A DNA stretch of 25,924 nucleotides, from positions 66,607 through 92,530 of the forward strand of contig NZ_MUYA01000002.1 in the NCBI RefSeq assembly GCF_002015115.1. Reading direction: 5' to 3'. Made by a program: the position numbers and the translations under genes. Below, piece by piece: positions 6,380 through 14,190 of the stretch (position 1 is the stretch's first letter; each line of letters begins with the position of its first letter). A model generated the notes under the pieces. It ran no database searches. It was not told the DNA's origin and saw nothing but the letters and a program-made list of their open reading frames with translations. Source of the stretch: Haemophilus paracuniculus (GTDB lineage: Bacteria > Pseudomonadota > Gammaproteobacteria > Enterobacterales > Pasteurellaceae).

Positions 6380-8056
6380 TTAATTTCCTCGCATATTCAA
6401 TTTTAATTCCGACAGCCGCACCTGCCCGAACGGGCTAATGGTTGCGTTTTCCACCCGTTTTTGCGTTACCAGCAGGCGATTGCCGTTTACAAGGGGTAGG
6501 ATCGGCAGTTGTTCTTCCAACAAATTTTGAGCGAGTTGATAGAGCAACTGTTTGGCTTGCGGATTTTCGCTCAATCGAGCCGTTTCTAGCCAGTAATCAA
6601 ATTCTTCATTGCACCAGTTGGCAAGGTTGGTTACGGTTTTTTGGGCGGCACAAGATAAAATCGGGCTTAAAAAGGCGGTCGGGTCGAGATTATTCGCCAG
6701 CCAGCCCGTTAAAATCAGATCGTAATCGTCCGTGCCTTGCTCAATCCGTTGGGCGAGATAGGCTCGGCTGACGGGCAGAATATCCGTCTCGATCCCCACT
6801 TTTTCCAAATCGGCACGGATCATTTCCGCCATTTTGAGCGGATGCAAATTGTAAACCCGTTTTTCGTCCACTACCCACAACTGCAAGCGGGTAGATTTTT
6901 CAAAATTTTCGCTTTCGTTTGGCAGATAGGGGTAACTGTTCGGATTTTTCGCTTCAAACAGGGCGGTTGGTAGCACGTTATCTGCCACTTCCGCAAGTCC
7001 GTAAAAGAGATTTTGGTTGATCCGCTCGCGGTTGATCGATTGGGCAATTTTTTTCCGCAGGGCGAGATCCTGTATTTGAGGGCGTTTTTGATTGAATGCC
7101 AGAAAAGCGAGATCCGCCCCCTGTTTTTCGAGGATATTTACCCCTTGCAATTTTACCAACTGGCTCGGTTCGGGAAATGCCACCACATCACATTCGCCAT
7201 TCAGCAATTTCGCCATTCGCCCCGTGCCGTTTGAGGTCATATCCACCACCATATTTTGAATGTTGGCAGGCTTGCCCCAGTAGCGAGGGTTCGGCTCTAA
7301 CCGCACATAATCGTTCTGCACATAGCTATGCAACTGATAAACCCCCGTGCCAACGGGCAACATATCGAGCTGAACGAGGTTTTCGTCCGCATTGAGTTGC
7401 AGGGCGTACTCTTTGGATAACATCACCGCATATTGGCTGGCAAGATGTGCCAGCACCGAACTATCGGGCGAAGTGAGGCGGATTTCCACCTGATAAGGGG
7501 TTGGGGCGGAAATTTTGGCGATTTTATTTTTGATTGCCACACTTTCAAAATAGGGATAGTGAGCCAAATTCGCCTTGTATTGATAGGTGTAACGCTGATT
7601 TTGGCGGAAACTATTGGATTGATTTTCGCCCAAATCTAACATCGGCAATTCCGCCACATTGCCGATAATGCGGTTGAGGGAAAACACCACATCTTCCCCA
7701 TTAAAAGGGCGAGTGGGGCTAAACCATGGCGTAGTGTGAAATTGCACGTTTTGGCGTAGAAAAAGCGTGATCGTTAAGCCATCTTCACTGATCTGGTAGC
7801 GTTCGGCGAGGGCGGGCTGTAACTGATTGGTGGCAGGATCGATTTCAAACAATTTGTCGTAAATCTGCTCTGTTACCACATTCATATTGGTGCCAACATC
7901 CGCCTTTTGTGGATTAAAGGTAAAGCCTGACACGCTGGTGCAGTAAACCAGACTTTTTTCGCGTAAATCCTGCGGAATTTTGGGGGCGGCGTGGCTTTGA
8001 GAGAGCAGGGCGAAAAAAAAGCAGAATCCCACCCCTTGTAACAGTGATTTTATCAT
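6380..8056 (-). CDS. sapA: Periplasmic peptide-binding protein SapA
   Basis: 558 residues, family SBP_bac_5 (DppA/OppA/SapA). It has a signal peptide MIKSLLQGVGFCFFFALL with a likely signal peptidase I site after SHA (SQSHA|APK). Family motifs seen: LVYCTSVSGFTFNPQKADVG at the mature N-terminus with the Cys typical of SapA, LAERYQISEDGLTITLFLR, and the domain-swap hinge region around YDLILTGWLANNLDPTAFLS with a second Cys nearby (ILSCAAQK). In Haemophilus, SapA binds antimicrobial peptides and heme; in E. coli the Sap system was reported to export putrescine, so the substrate here is open. The start codon overlaps the tyrR stop as ATGA (8053-8056). Confidence 0.9.
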   Translation of the reverse strand: MIKSLLQGVGFCFFFALLSQSHAAPKIPQDLREKSLVYCTSVSGFTFNPQKADVGTNMNVVTEQIYDKLFEIDPATNQLQPALAERYQISEDGLTITLFLRQNVQFHTTPWFSPTRPFNGEDVVFSLNRIIGNVAELPMLDLGENQSNSFRQNQRYTYQYKANLAHYPYFESVAIKNKIAKISAPTPYQVEIRLTSPDSSVLAHLASQYAVMLSKEYALQLNADENLVQLDMLPVGTGVYQLHSYVQNDYVRLEPNPRYWGKPANIQNMVVDMTSNGTGRMAKLLNGECDVVAFPEPSQLVKLQGVNILEKQGADLAFLAFNQKRPQIQDLALRKKIAQSINRERINQNLFYGLAEVADNVLPTALFEAKNPNSYPYLPNESENFEKSTRLQLWVVDEKRVYNLHPLKMAEMIRADLEKVGIETDILPVSRAYLAQRIEQGTDDYDLILTGWLANNLDPTAFLSPILSCAAQKTVTNLANWCNEEFDYWLETARLSENPQAKQLLYQLAQNLLEEQLPILPLVNGNRLLVTQKRVENATISPFGQVRLSELKLNMRGN

Positions 8057-9207
8057 TTGCTGATTCCGTAACTTCGCAATTTGTTGGCGACCGCCGTGTG
8101 AGAAATGCCGAGCCGTTGGGCGAGTTTGCGGGTGCTAGGATATTCCGCATAGTATTTGCGTAATAACGCCGCTTCAAACTGTCCGACTAATTGGTCAAGG
8201 GATTGATTTTCAAGGGAAAATCCCTCGAAATGCACATTGCACTCACGCAAACTTGGCTCGCTTAAATTAAGGTCGTGGGTTTGCAGTTGTTGAGCAGGGG
8301 CGAGGGTGCAGGCACGATAGAGAGCGTTATACAACTCGCGTAAATTGCCCGACCAACGATAACCCTGCAAATAATCTAAAAAATGTTGATCGTAACTAAA
8401 AGTTTCCACCCCAAGCTGACGGCTGATCTGGCGGATAAAATGGGCGGTTAAAAGGGGAATATCGTCCAACCGCTCACGCAAAGGTGGCAAATTGAGGCAA
8501 AGCACATTTAAACGATGATAGAGATCTTCCCGCATTTTGCCCTCAGCAACAAGGCTCGAAAGGGGCTGCTGCGAGGTGCAGATCACCCGCACATCGACCT
8601 GAATTTCCCGATCTTCCCCCAAACGGCGGAACGAGCCGTCATTCAAAAATCGCAACAGTTTCGCTTGCATTTCAAGGGAAAGTTCCGCCACGGAATCGAG
8701 CAACACCGTGCCACCGTGGGCGTATTCAAAAAAGCCAATGTGGGAATGTTCGCCGTCATTCACGCCAAACATTTCCGTTTCCGCTTTGTCGGCAGGCAAG
8801 CCCGCACAATTTACCGCAATAAATTTTTGTGAAGCCCGTTGGCTAAATTGGTGGCAGGCTTTGGCGAACAGATCTTTGCCCGTGCCTGTTTCCCCTTGAA
8901 TTAACAGCGGCGGGGTTAAATCAGCAAATTTTTTGGCTTGCTCAATCAGGGCAAGCATTTTCGGGTTGGCGGTGATGATCTCGCTAAAATCTTGATTGGC
9001 ATTCAACCATTCGGCACTTTGCACCTCTGGCAAGTCTCGAATGGCGGTTAAGCAAGGGGTAGCATTTTGTGGAATTTTAGCTAAACGGCAAAGCAACCCT
9101 TTCGGCTGAAAGGTAAGCGATTGCACGTTGAGCTGATGATCGGCAAAGTGAGCGAGCAAGCTCGGCACAAGGCTTTGCGGTGCGTAAGTTTCAATCCAAA
9201 GTTGCAT
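8053..9207 (-). CDS. tyrR: TyrR-type transcriptional regulator, PAS-less
   Basis: 384 residues from the ATG at 9205-9207, chosen over the upstream in-frame start at 9240 because GGGGGG lies just before it and MQLWIETYAP lines up with the ACT-like N-terminus of E. coli TyrR. Domain order: ACT-like (1-70), AAA+ ATPase (about 75-310), and a Fis-like helix-turn-helix (STRKLAQRLGISHTAVANKL) at the end. Walker A is GETGTGKD (105-112). The Walker B position reads LLDSVAE, so the second acidic residue is Ser172; the GAFTGA loop that contacts sigma-54 is absent, as in other TyrR proteins that act on sigma-70 promoters. The PAS domain of E. coli TyrR is missing. It binds aromatic amino acids and controls their transport and synthesis. 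Confidence 0.9.
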   Translation of the reverse strand: MQLWIETYAPQSLVPSLLAHFADHQLNVQSLTFQPKGLLCRLAKIPQNATPCLTAIRDLPEVQSAEWLNANQDFSEIITANPKMLALIEQAKKFADLTPPLLIQGETGTGKDLFAKACHQFSQRASQKFIAVNCAGLPADKAETEMFGVNDGEHSHIGFFEYAHGGTVLLDSVAELSLEMQAKLLRFLNDGSFRRLGEDREIQVDVRVICTSQQPLSSLVAEGKMREDLYHRLNVLCLNLPPLRERLDDIPLLTAHFIRQISRQLGVETFSYDQHFLDYLQGYRWSGNLRELYNALYRACTLAPAQQLQTHDLNLSEPSLRECNVHFEGFSLENQSLDQLVGQFEAALLRKYYAEYPSTRKLAQRLGISHTAVANKLRSYGISK

Positions 9208-9258
9208 AATTCCCCCCTTGTTCAAAATAGGCGTAATCATACTCTTAAAATGCGAGTT

Positions 9259-9276
9259 TGGAAACTTTTGTTTACA
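9259..9276 (-). promoter_or_regulatory. Candidate TyrR box upstream of tyrR
   Basis: The minus strand reads TGTAAACAAAAGTTTCCA, against the consensus TGTAAA-N6-TTTACA. Eleven of twelve consensus bases match, including the G and C fourteen bases apart that are essential for binding. It lies about 50 bases upstream of the tyrR start, where it could mediate autoregulation of tyrR and the coupled sapABC. It is also 135 bases from the divergent gmhA start. Binding itself is inferred. Confidence 0.6.
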
Positions 9277-9410
9277 AAAAATTGCTGGTTAGCGAGGACG
9301 GTTTGATTTACTTTTTGGCGTGGATCGATTAGACTTCCGCCCACTTTTACCGCGTTTTTTGCGATGCAAGCGGTAGGATTTTTCAAAATTTCTGATAAGA
9401 GGAACAGACG

Positions 9411-9995
9411 ATGTATTTAGCTCAAATTAAAGCAGAATTGCAAGAAGCCGCCGATTTGTTAGACAAATTTATGGCGGATGAAAATAACATCAAATTGATC
9501 CAAGAGGCGGCGTTGTTGATCGCCAACAGTTTCAAACAAGGGGGAAAGGTGCTTTCTTGCGGTAACGGTGGTTCGCACTGCGATGCGATGCACTTCGCCG
9601 AAGAATTGACGGGGCGTTACCGTGAAAATCGTCCTGCTTATCCTGCGATTGCGATTTCAGACGTAAGCCATTTAAGTTGCGTGAGTAACGATTTTGGCTA
9701 CGATCACGTTTTTTCTCGCTACATTGAGGGCGTGGGGCGTGAGGGCGATGTGCTGTTCGGGCTTTCCACGTCGGGCAACTCGAAAAATGTGATCAATGCG
9801 ATCCTCGCCGCCAAAGAGAAAGGAATGAAAGTGATCGCCTTAACGGGCAAAGACGGTGGGCAAATGGCAGGTTTAGCCGATGTGGAAATTCGTGTGCCAC
9901 ACTTCCGTTATGCGGATCGCACCCAAGAGATCCACATCAAAGTGATCCACATTTTGATGATGTTAATTGAATTTGAAATGGCGAAAAACGCTTAA
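9411..9995 (+). CDS. gmhA: Phosphoheptose isomerase
   Basis: 194 residues (E. coli GmhA 192), nearly colinear with the E. coli protein. It is a SIS-domain enzyme that converts sedoheptulose 7-phosphate to D-glycero-D-manno-heptose 7-phosphate, the first step toward the LPS inner-core heptoses; it acts in the cytosol as a tetramer. Hallmarks: [20 protein letters not shown] (active-site Glu and phosphate-binding loop), [10 protein letters not shown] (phosphate loop) and HIKVIHILM (catalytic His region). A Shine-Dalgarno AAGAGGAA sits before the ATG. A USS core (9366-9374) lies 40 bases upstream. ridA follows after 15 bases, so the two are probably cotranscribed. Confidence 0.97.
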   Translation: MYLAQIKAELQEAADLLDKFMADENNIKLIQEAALLIANSFKQGGKVLSCGNGGSHCDAMHFAEELTGRYRENRPAYPAIAISDVSHLSCVSNDFGYDHVFSRYIEGVGREGDVLFGLSTSGNSKNVINAILAAKEKGMKVIALTGKDGGQMAGLADVEIRVPHFRYADRTQEIHIKVIHILMMLIEFEMAKNA

Positions 9996-10010
9996 TTTAA
10001 GGGGAAAAAG

Positions 10011-10400
10011 ATGACCAAAGTTATTCATACTGAAAACGCACCAGCGGCAATCGGACCTTATGTGCAAGCGGTGGATTTAGGCTCAATGGTGTTCACTTCG
10101 GGGCAAATTCCCGTTAATCCTAAAACGGGCGAAATTCCAACGGATATTGTGGCTCAGGCTCGCCAATCCTTGGAAAATGTGAAAGCGATTATCGAACAAG
10201 CGGGCTTAACCGTGGGCGATATTGTCAAAACCACTGTGTTCGTGAAAGATTTGAACGATTTCGCCACCGTGAATGCGGAATATGAAAAATTCTTCAAAGA
10301 GAACAATCACCCTGCGTTTCCTGCTCGCTCGTGTGTGGAAGTGGCTCGCTTACCGAAAGATGTCGGCTTAGAAATTGAAGCGATTGCCGTGCGTAAATAA
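10011..10400 (+). CDS. ridA: RidA-family enamine/imine deaminase
   Basis: 129 residues, the family length. It hydrolyses reactive 2-aminoacrylate and related enamines/imines released by PLP enzymes such as threonine dehydratase. Visible motifs: FTSGQIPVNPKTGEI, VFVKDLNDFATVN, and the active-site segment PARSCVEVARLPKDVGLEIE with the substrate-binding Arg (PARS) and the catalytic-site Glu near the end. Shine-Dalgarno AAGGGGAAAAAG. It belongs to the gmhA transcript and is closed by a strong terminator. Confidence 0.95.
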   Translation: MTKVIHTENAPAAIGPYVQAVDLGSMVFTSGQIPVNPKTGEIPTDIVAQARQSLENVKAIIEQAGLTVGDIVKTTVFVKDLNDFATVNAEYEKFFKENNHPAFPARSCVEVARLPKDVGLEIEAIAVRK

Positions 10401-10413
10401 GGTTAAACATTGC

Positions 10414-10441
10414 AAAATGGACAAGAAATTGTCCATTTTTT
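10414..10441 (+). terminator. Rho-independent terminator after ridA
   Basis: A perfect 11-bp stem AAAATGGACAA (10414-10424) / TTGTCCATTTT (10429-10439) with loop GAAA and a T-tract. It ends the gmhA-ridA transcript. Its position also argues against an upstream start for pgeF, whose N-terminal extension would have to be read through this hairpin. Confidence 0.9.
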
Positions 10442-10460
10442 CTATCTAATAAGGAACAAA

Positions 10461-11210
10461 ATGGAACAGAAAATCCCCGTGATTACGCCAACGTGGAACG
10501 CCCCACCGCAAATCAAAGGCTTTACCACCACCCGCCAAGGGGGCGTGAGCGAAGCCCCGTTTGACAGCCTCAATTTAGGAAGCCACGTGCAAGATGATCC
10601 GCAAGCGGTGGCTCTTAATCGTCAGCGTTTGGTTGAGCAACATCGCTTACCCCAGGCACCGCTTTACCTCAATCAAACCCATAGTACCAAAGTGATCCAC
10701 TTGCCTTACGAGGGGCAAGATTTCGAGGCGGATGCGGTTTACACTAATCAGCCGAATCAAGTTTGCTTGGTAATGACGGCGGACTGTTTGCCCGTGCTGT
10801 TTTGCAATCAGGACGGCACGGAAGTCGCTGCCGCCCACGCAGGTTGGCGAGGTTTGTGCGATGGCGTGCTAGAACAAACAGTCAAACAATTTGCTTGCCC
10901 GCCGAATGAAATTATCGCGTGGCTAGGGCCAGCGATCAGCCAAAAAGCCTTTCAGGTGGGGCAGGAAGTGATCGACCAATTTTGTGCCTTTGATCCCCAA
11001 GCCGCCCAAGCCTTTGTGCCAGATCCCACTGCAAGCGGTAAGTTTCTAGGAAATTTATATCAAATCGCCCAACAACGCTTAAACAAGCTCGGCATCAGCC
11101 AAATTTCGGGCGGCGATTACTGCACCTACACCGATTCGCAACGCTTCTTTTCCTACCGCAGTGAGGGCAAAACGGGCAGAATGGCGACCTTAGTGTGGAT
11201 TGAAAAATAA
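10461..11210 (+). CDS. pgeF: Peptidoglycan editing factor (YfiH/laccase-domain)
   Basis: 249 residues from the ATG at 10461, preceded by AAGGAA. An upstream in-frame start at 10410 is rejected because it lies in the ridA terminator. PgeF/YfiH proteins were long called polyphenol oxidases; in E. coli PgeF removes wrongly incorporated L-serine from peptidoglycan precursors. The metal-binding His-Cys-His set is present: NQTHSTKV, MTADCLPVLFC and AAHAGWRGL. The C-terminal DYCTYTDSQRFFSYR and GKTGRMATLVW motifs are also family hallmarks. Transcription must start between 10441 and 10461 or read through the ridA terminator. A uptake-sequence core is encoded at 11033-11041. Confidence 0.93.
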   Translation: MEQKIPVITPTWNAPPQIKGFTTTRQGGVSEAPFDSLNLGSHVQDDPQAVALNRQRLVEQHRLPQAPLYLNQTHSTKVIHLPYEGQDFEADAVYTNQPNQVCLVMTADCLPVLFCNQDGTEVAAAHAGWRGLCDGVLEQTVKQFACPPNEIIAWLGPAISQKAFQVGQEVIDQFCAFDPQAAQAFVPDPTASGKFLGNLYQIAQQRLNKLGISQISGGDYCTYTDSQRFFSYRSEGKTGRMATLVWIEK

Positions 11211-11219
11211 CGGAAATCC

Positions 11220-11234
11220 GACCGCTTGTCGGTC
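11220..11234 (+). repeat. USS-containing small hairpin
   Basis: GACCG (11220-11224) pairs with CGGTC (11230-11234); the loop and left arm carry ACCGCTTGT, the reverse complement of the uptake core ACAAGCGGT. It lies ten bases after the pgeF stop, in front of the actual terminator. Confidence 0.6.
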
Positions 11235-11248
11235 AATTTTCATTTTCC

Positions 11249-11283
11249 AATGGCATAGAAGAAAATTCTTATGCCATTTTTTT
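11249..11283 (+). terminator. Rho-independent terminator after pgeF
   Basis: Stem AATGGCATA (11249-11257) / TATGCCATT (11270-11278), extended by gaa/ttc with a bulge, then seven T. It insulates pgeF from the methionine transport operon that starts about 50 bases later. Confidence 0.88.
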
Positions 11284-11304
11284 ATAAAAAATACCCTCGT
11301 AGAA

Positions 11305-11332
11305 TTGACATAGCTATCTAGACGTCTAAAAT
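11305..11332 (+). promoter_or_regulatory. metN promoter with embedded MetJ operator
   Basis: A consensus -35 TTGACA (11305-11310), a 16-base spacer and -10 TAAAAT (11327-11332). Within the spacer lie two adjacent 8-base Met boxes: AGCTATCT (11312-11319) and a perfect AGACGTCT (11320-11327). MetJ binds tandem repeats of AGACGTCT with S-adenosylmethionine as corepressor, so the placement across the core promoter implies repression when methionine is plentiful. Both elements were read directly; binding is inferred. Confidence 0.85.
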
Positions 11333-11369
11333 ACAGGGCTAATTTCGTTTAACTTTGTGGATAGTAAAA

Positions 11370-12404
11370 ATGATTAAGCTGAAAAACATCAGCAAACAGT
11401 TTGAGGTCAAGGGCAAGAAAATTACTGCGTTGGACAACGTGAACCTTGAAGTGCCGAAAGGGACGATTTTTGGGGTGATCGGGGCGTCTGGGGCGGGTAA
11501 AAGCACCTTGATTCGTTGTGTGAATTTGCTCGAACGCCCAACAATGGGGCAGGTGATTGTCGATGGGCGTGATTTAACCACTCTTTCCGAACGTGAGCTG
11601 ATTTTGGCTCGCCGCCATATTGCGATGATTTTCCAACACTTCAATTTGTTGTCGTCTCGCACCGTGTTTGAAAATGTGGCGTTGCCGTTGGAACTCGACA
11701 ATACCCCAAAAGAGAAAATCGAACAAAAGGTCAATCAATTATTGGAATTGGTCGGCTTGGCGGAAAAACGTGATGCCTATCCGAGTAATTTATCGGGCGG
11801 TCAAAAACAGCGGGTGGCGATTGCCCGTGCCTTGGCGAATGATCCGCAGGTGTTGTTATGTGATGAGGCGACCAGTGCCTTAGATCCTGCCACTACCCAA
11901 TCGATCCTGCAATTATTAAAAGAGATCAACAAGCGTTTGGGCTTAACCATTTTGCTGATCACTCACGAAATGGACGTGGTCAAACGCATTTGTGATCGAG
12001 TGGCGGTGATCGACCGTGGACAGTTGGTGGAAAGCGGTTCGGTCAGCGAAATTTTTTCCAACCCGAAAACCGAGCTGGCTCAACGCTTTATTCAATCGAC
12101 TTTCCATATTGAATTACCGCAAGAATATATGGATCAGCTTAACCCAACGCCGACCCCAAACAGTAAGCCGATTATCAAATTTGAGTTTACGGGGCGTTCC
12201 GTTGATGCACCGTTGCTTTCCCACGCGTCCAAGAAATTTGGCATTGATTTTAGTATTTTGATGTCGCAAATTGATTACGCAGGGGGCGTGAAATTCGGTT
12301 TTGTGATTGCCGAAGTGGAAGGCGAGAGCGATGCAATTGCCGAAGCAAAATTCTATTTGATTGATAATAATGTGAAAGTTGAGGTGTTAGGCTATGTGGG
12401 CTGA
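11370..12404 (+). CDS. metN: Methionine ABC importer ATP-binding protein
   Basis: 344 residues from the ATG at 11370 (E. coli 343); a TTG 15 bases upstream is an unlikely start. The ABC ATPase half has Walker [11 protein letters not shown]-loop IFQHFN, signature LSGGQKQR, Walker [13 protein letters not shown] and H-loop LITHEMD. The C-terminal part (about 265-344) is the NIL regulatory domain that binds methionine and causes trans-inhibition in the E. coli transporter. It works with MetI and a MetQ lipoprotein. It overlaps metI by 11 bases, so translation is probably coupled. A MetJ-type operator lies 40 bases upstream. No strong Shine-Dalgarno is seen. Confidence 0.96.
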   Translation: MIKLKNISKQFEVKGKKITALDNVNLEVPKGTIFGVIGASGAGKSTLIRCVNLLERPTMGQVIVDGRDLTTLSERELILARRHIAMIFQHFNLLSSRTVFENVALPLELDNTPKEKIEQKVNQLLELVGLAEKRDAYPSNLSGGQKQRVAIARALANDPQVLLCDEATSALDPATTQSILQLLKEINKRLGLTILLITHEMDVVKRICDRVAVIDRGQLVESGSVSEIFSNPKTELAQRFIQSTFHIELPQEYMDQLNPTPTPNSKPIIKFEFTGRSVDAPLLSHASKKFGIDFSILMSQIDYAGGVKFGFVIAEVEGESDAIAEAKFYLIDNNVKVEVLGYVG

Positions 12405-13071
12405 TTTTTTAAAGGAACTTACGCCACAAATGTGGGGCTTGGTGGCAACGTCCACCCTTGAAACCCTGTATATGGGCTTTGCGGCGACCCTACTGGCGGT
12501 GGTGGTCGGCTTGCCGATTGGCTTGCTCGCATTCTTAACGGGCAAGGGCGAAATTTTAGAAAACCACCGCTTGCACCAAGTGCTTGACGTGGTGATCAAC
12601 ATCGGGCGTTCCGTGCCGTTTATTATTTTGTTAGTGGTGTTGTTGCCCTTTACTCGTTTGTTGGTCGGCACGACCCTCGGCACAACGGCGGCTATCGTGC
12701 CGTTAAGCGTTTCGGCGATTCCGTTTTTTGCTCGCCTTACTTCAAACGCCCTGCTTGAAATCCCAAGCGGTTTGACCGAAGCGGCAAAATCAATGGGGGC
12801 GACCAACTGGCAAGTGGTTACCAAATTCTATCTACCCGAATCTTTACCGATTCTGATCAACGGTATTACTCTGACCTTGGTGGCTTTAATCGGCTATTCC
12901 GCAATGGCAGGGGCTGTTGGCGGCGGCGGTTTAGGCAATCTCGCCATTAGCTACGGCGAACATCGTAATATGGTCTATGTAAAATGGATCGCAACTATCA
13001 TTATTGTCGCAATCGTAATGATAAGCCAAAAACTCGGTGATCACTTCGCCAAACGTTTTGATCATCGTTAA
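12394..13071 (+). CDS. metI: Methionine ABC importer permease
   Basis: 225 residues (E. coli 217), five membrane helices: the MetI family of the small binding-protein-dependent permeases. The EAA loop for docking to MetN reads [20 protein letters not shown]. Conserved family stretches include [36 protein letters not shown] and [18 protein letters not shown]. It overlaps the metN end and is followed by the first metQ after 29 bases, with AAGAGG as the Shine-Dalgarno for that gene. Confidence 0.96.
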   Translation: MWADFLKELTPQMWGLVATSTLETLYMGFAATLLAVVVGLPIGLLAFLTGKGEILENHRLHQVLDVVINIGRSVPFIILLVVLLPFTRLLVGTTLGTTAAIVPLSVSAIPFFARLTSNALLEIPSGLTEAAKSMGATNWQVVTKFYLPESLPILINGITLTLVALIGYSAMAGAVGGGGLGNLAISYGEHRNMVYVKWIATIIIVAIVMISQKLGDHFAKRFDHR

Positions 13072-13100
13072 TTTCAACACAACATTAAGAGGTTTTTCCT

Positions 13101-13925
13101 ATGAATTTCAAAAAATTAGTCGGCGTTGCCGTGGTTTCAGCCCTTGCCTTAACCGGCTGTAAAGAAGAGAAAAAAGCGGATGCAGCCCCTGCAACCGCAC
13201 CAGCGGCGAAAATCAAAGTGGGCGTGATGTCTGGCCCTGAACACACCGTCGCGGAAAAAGCGGCTCAAATCGCCAAAGACAAATACGGCTTAGACGTGGA
13301 ATTTGTGTTATTCAACGACTACGCATTGCCAAATACCGCCGTGAGCAAAGGCGATTTGGACGCGAACGCTTTCCAACACAAGCCATATTTAGACAAAGAC
13401 AGCGAAGCGAAAGGTTTAAATAACCTTGTGATCGTGGGTAACACTTTCGTTTATCCGCTTGCAGGCTATTCTAAAAAAATCAAAAATATCAATGAGTTAC
13501 AAGAAGGTGCTGTGGTTGCTGTGCCAAACGATCCAAGCAACCTTGCCCGTGCGTTAATCTTGTTAGAAAAACAAGGTTTAATCAAACTCAAAGATAACAC
13601 CAATCTTTTCTCAACCACCCTCGACATCGTGGAAAACCCGAAAAAACTGAACATCAAAGAAGTGGATACTTCGGTAGCGGCAAAAGCCTTAGATGACGTG
13701 GATTTAGCGGTGGTAAACAACACCTACGCAGGTCAAGTGGGTTTAAGTGCCAATGATGGCGTATTCGTGGAAGCCAAAGATTCCCCATATGTGAACATCA
13801 TCGTGGCTCGCACCGACAACAAAGACAGCCAGGCGGTTCAAAACTTCATCAAAGCCTACCAAACCGAAGAAGTGTTCCAAGAAGCACAAAAACACTTCAA
13901 AGATGGTGTGGTGAAAGGGTGGTAA
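13101..13925 (+). CDS. metQ: MetQ-type methionine-binding lipoprotein, paralogue 1
   Basis: 274 residues with a lipoprotein signal MNFKKLVGVAVVSALALTGC; Cys20 is the lipidation site. NLPA/MetQ family: VGVMSGPEHTVAEKAAQI at the mature start, ANAFQHKPYLDKD, GNTFVYPLAGYSKKI, AVPNDPSNLARALILLEKQG and VNNTYAGQVG. Residue +2 is Lys, not Asp, so there is no inner-membrane retention signal by the Lol rule. It is part of the metNI transcript. It resembles the 30-kDa lipoproteins PlpA/B/C of M. haemolytica, but I cannot say which it corresponds to. An Ala/Pro-rich linker (AAPATAPAA) follows the lipid anchor. Confidence 0.95.
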   Translation: MNFKKLVGVAVVSALALTGCKEEKKADAAPATAPAAKIKVGVMSGPEHTVAEKAAQIAKDKYGLDVEFVLFNDYALPNTAVSKGDLDANAFQHKPYLDKDSEAKGLNNLVIVGNTFVYPLAGYSKKIKNINELQEGAVVAVPNDPSNLARALILLEKQGLIKLKDNTNLFSTTLDIVENPKKLNIKEVDTSVAAKALDDVDLAVVNNTYAGQVGLSANDGVFVEAKDSPYVNIIVARTDNKDSQAVQNFIKAYQTEEVFQEAQKHFKDGVVKGW

Positions 13926-13926
13926 T

Positions 13927-14018
13927 CTTTCCGTAGGGACGCGATGTTCGCGTCCCGAGCAAGCGGTAAGATTTTTAAACTTTTGAAGTGGGACGCCAGC
14001 GTGGCGTCCCTACTTTAA
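13927..14018 (+). repeat. 92-bp palindromic repeat, unit A
   Basis: It begins ctttccgtaggg two bases after the metQ-1 stop. It holds two palindromes, gggacgcg-atgtt-cgcgtccc and ggacgcca-gcg-tggcgtcc, around a USS (caagcggtaag), with outer gtaggg/ccctac arms. It recurs as unit B at 14083-14175. It could terminate or attenuate the metNI-metQ transcript. Confidence 0.85.
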
Positions 14019-14082
14019 AATAGGGATAGCAAGCGGTGGGATTTCCACAAATTTTTGCAAATCTACTCGCTTGTTTTTCTTT

Positions 14083-14175
14083 CTTTCCGTAGGGACACGA
14101 TGCTCGCGTCCCAATCAAGCGGTAAGATTTTTTAAAATTTTGGAATGGGACGCCAGCGTGGCGTCCCTACTTTAA
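14083..14175 (+). repeat. 93-bp palindromic repeat, unit B
   Basis: A direct copy of unit A with about ten differences, ending 15 bases before the metQ-2 start. The first palindrome is partly decayed (gggacacg...cgcgtccc); the second is identical. Between the units lies a further USS (14029-14037). The same second palindrome recurs at 25825-25843. Confidence 0.85.
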
Positions 14176-14190
14176 TCTAAGGATTGTATT

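Noticed and set aside
10410..10460. Upstream start of pgeF
   Set aside because: It lies within the ridA terminator and has no Shine-Dalgarno; AAGGAA precedes the ATG at 10461.
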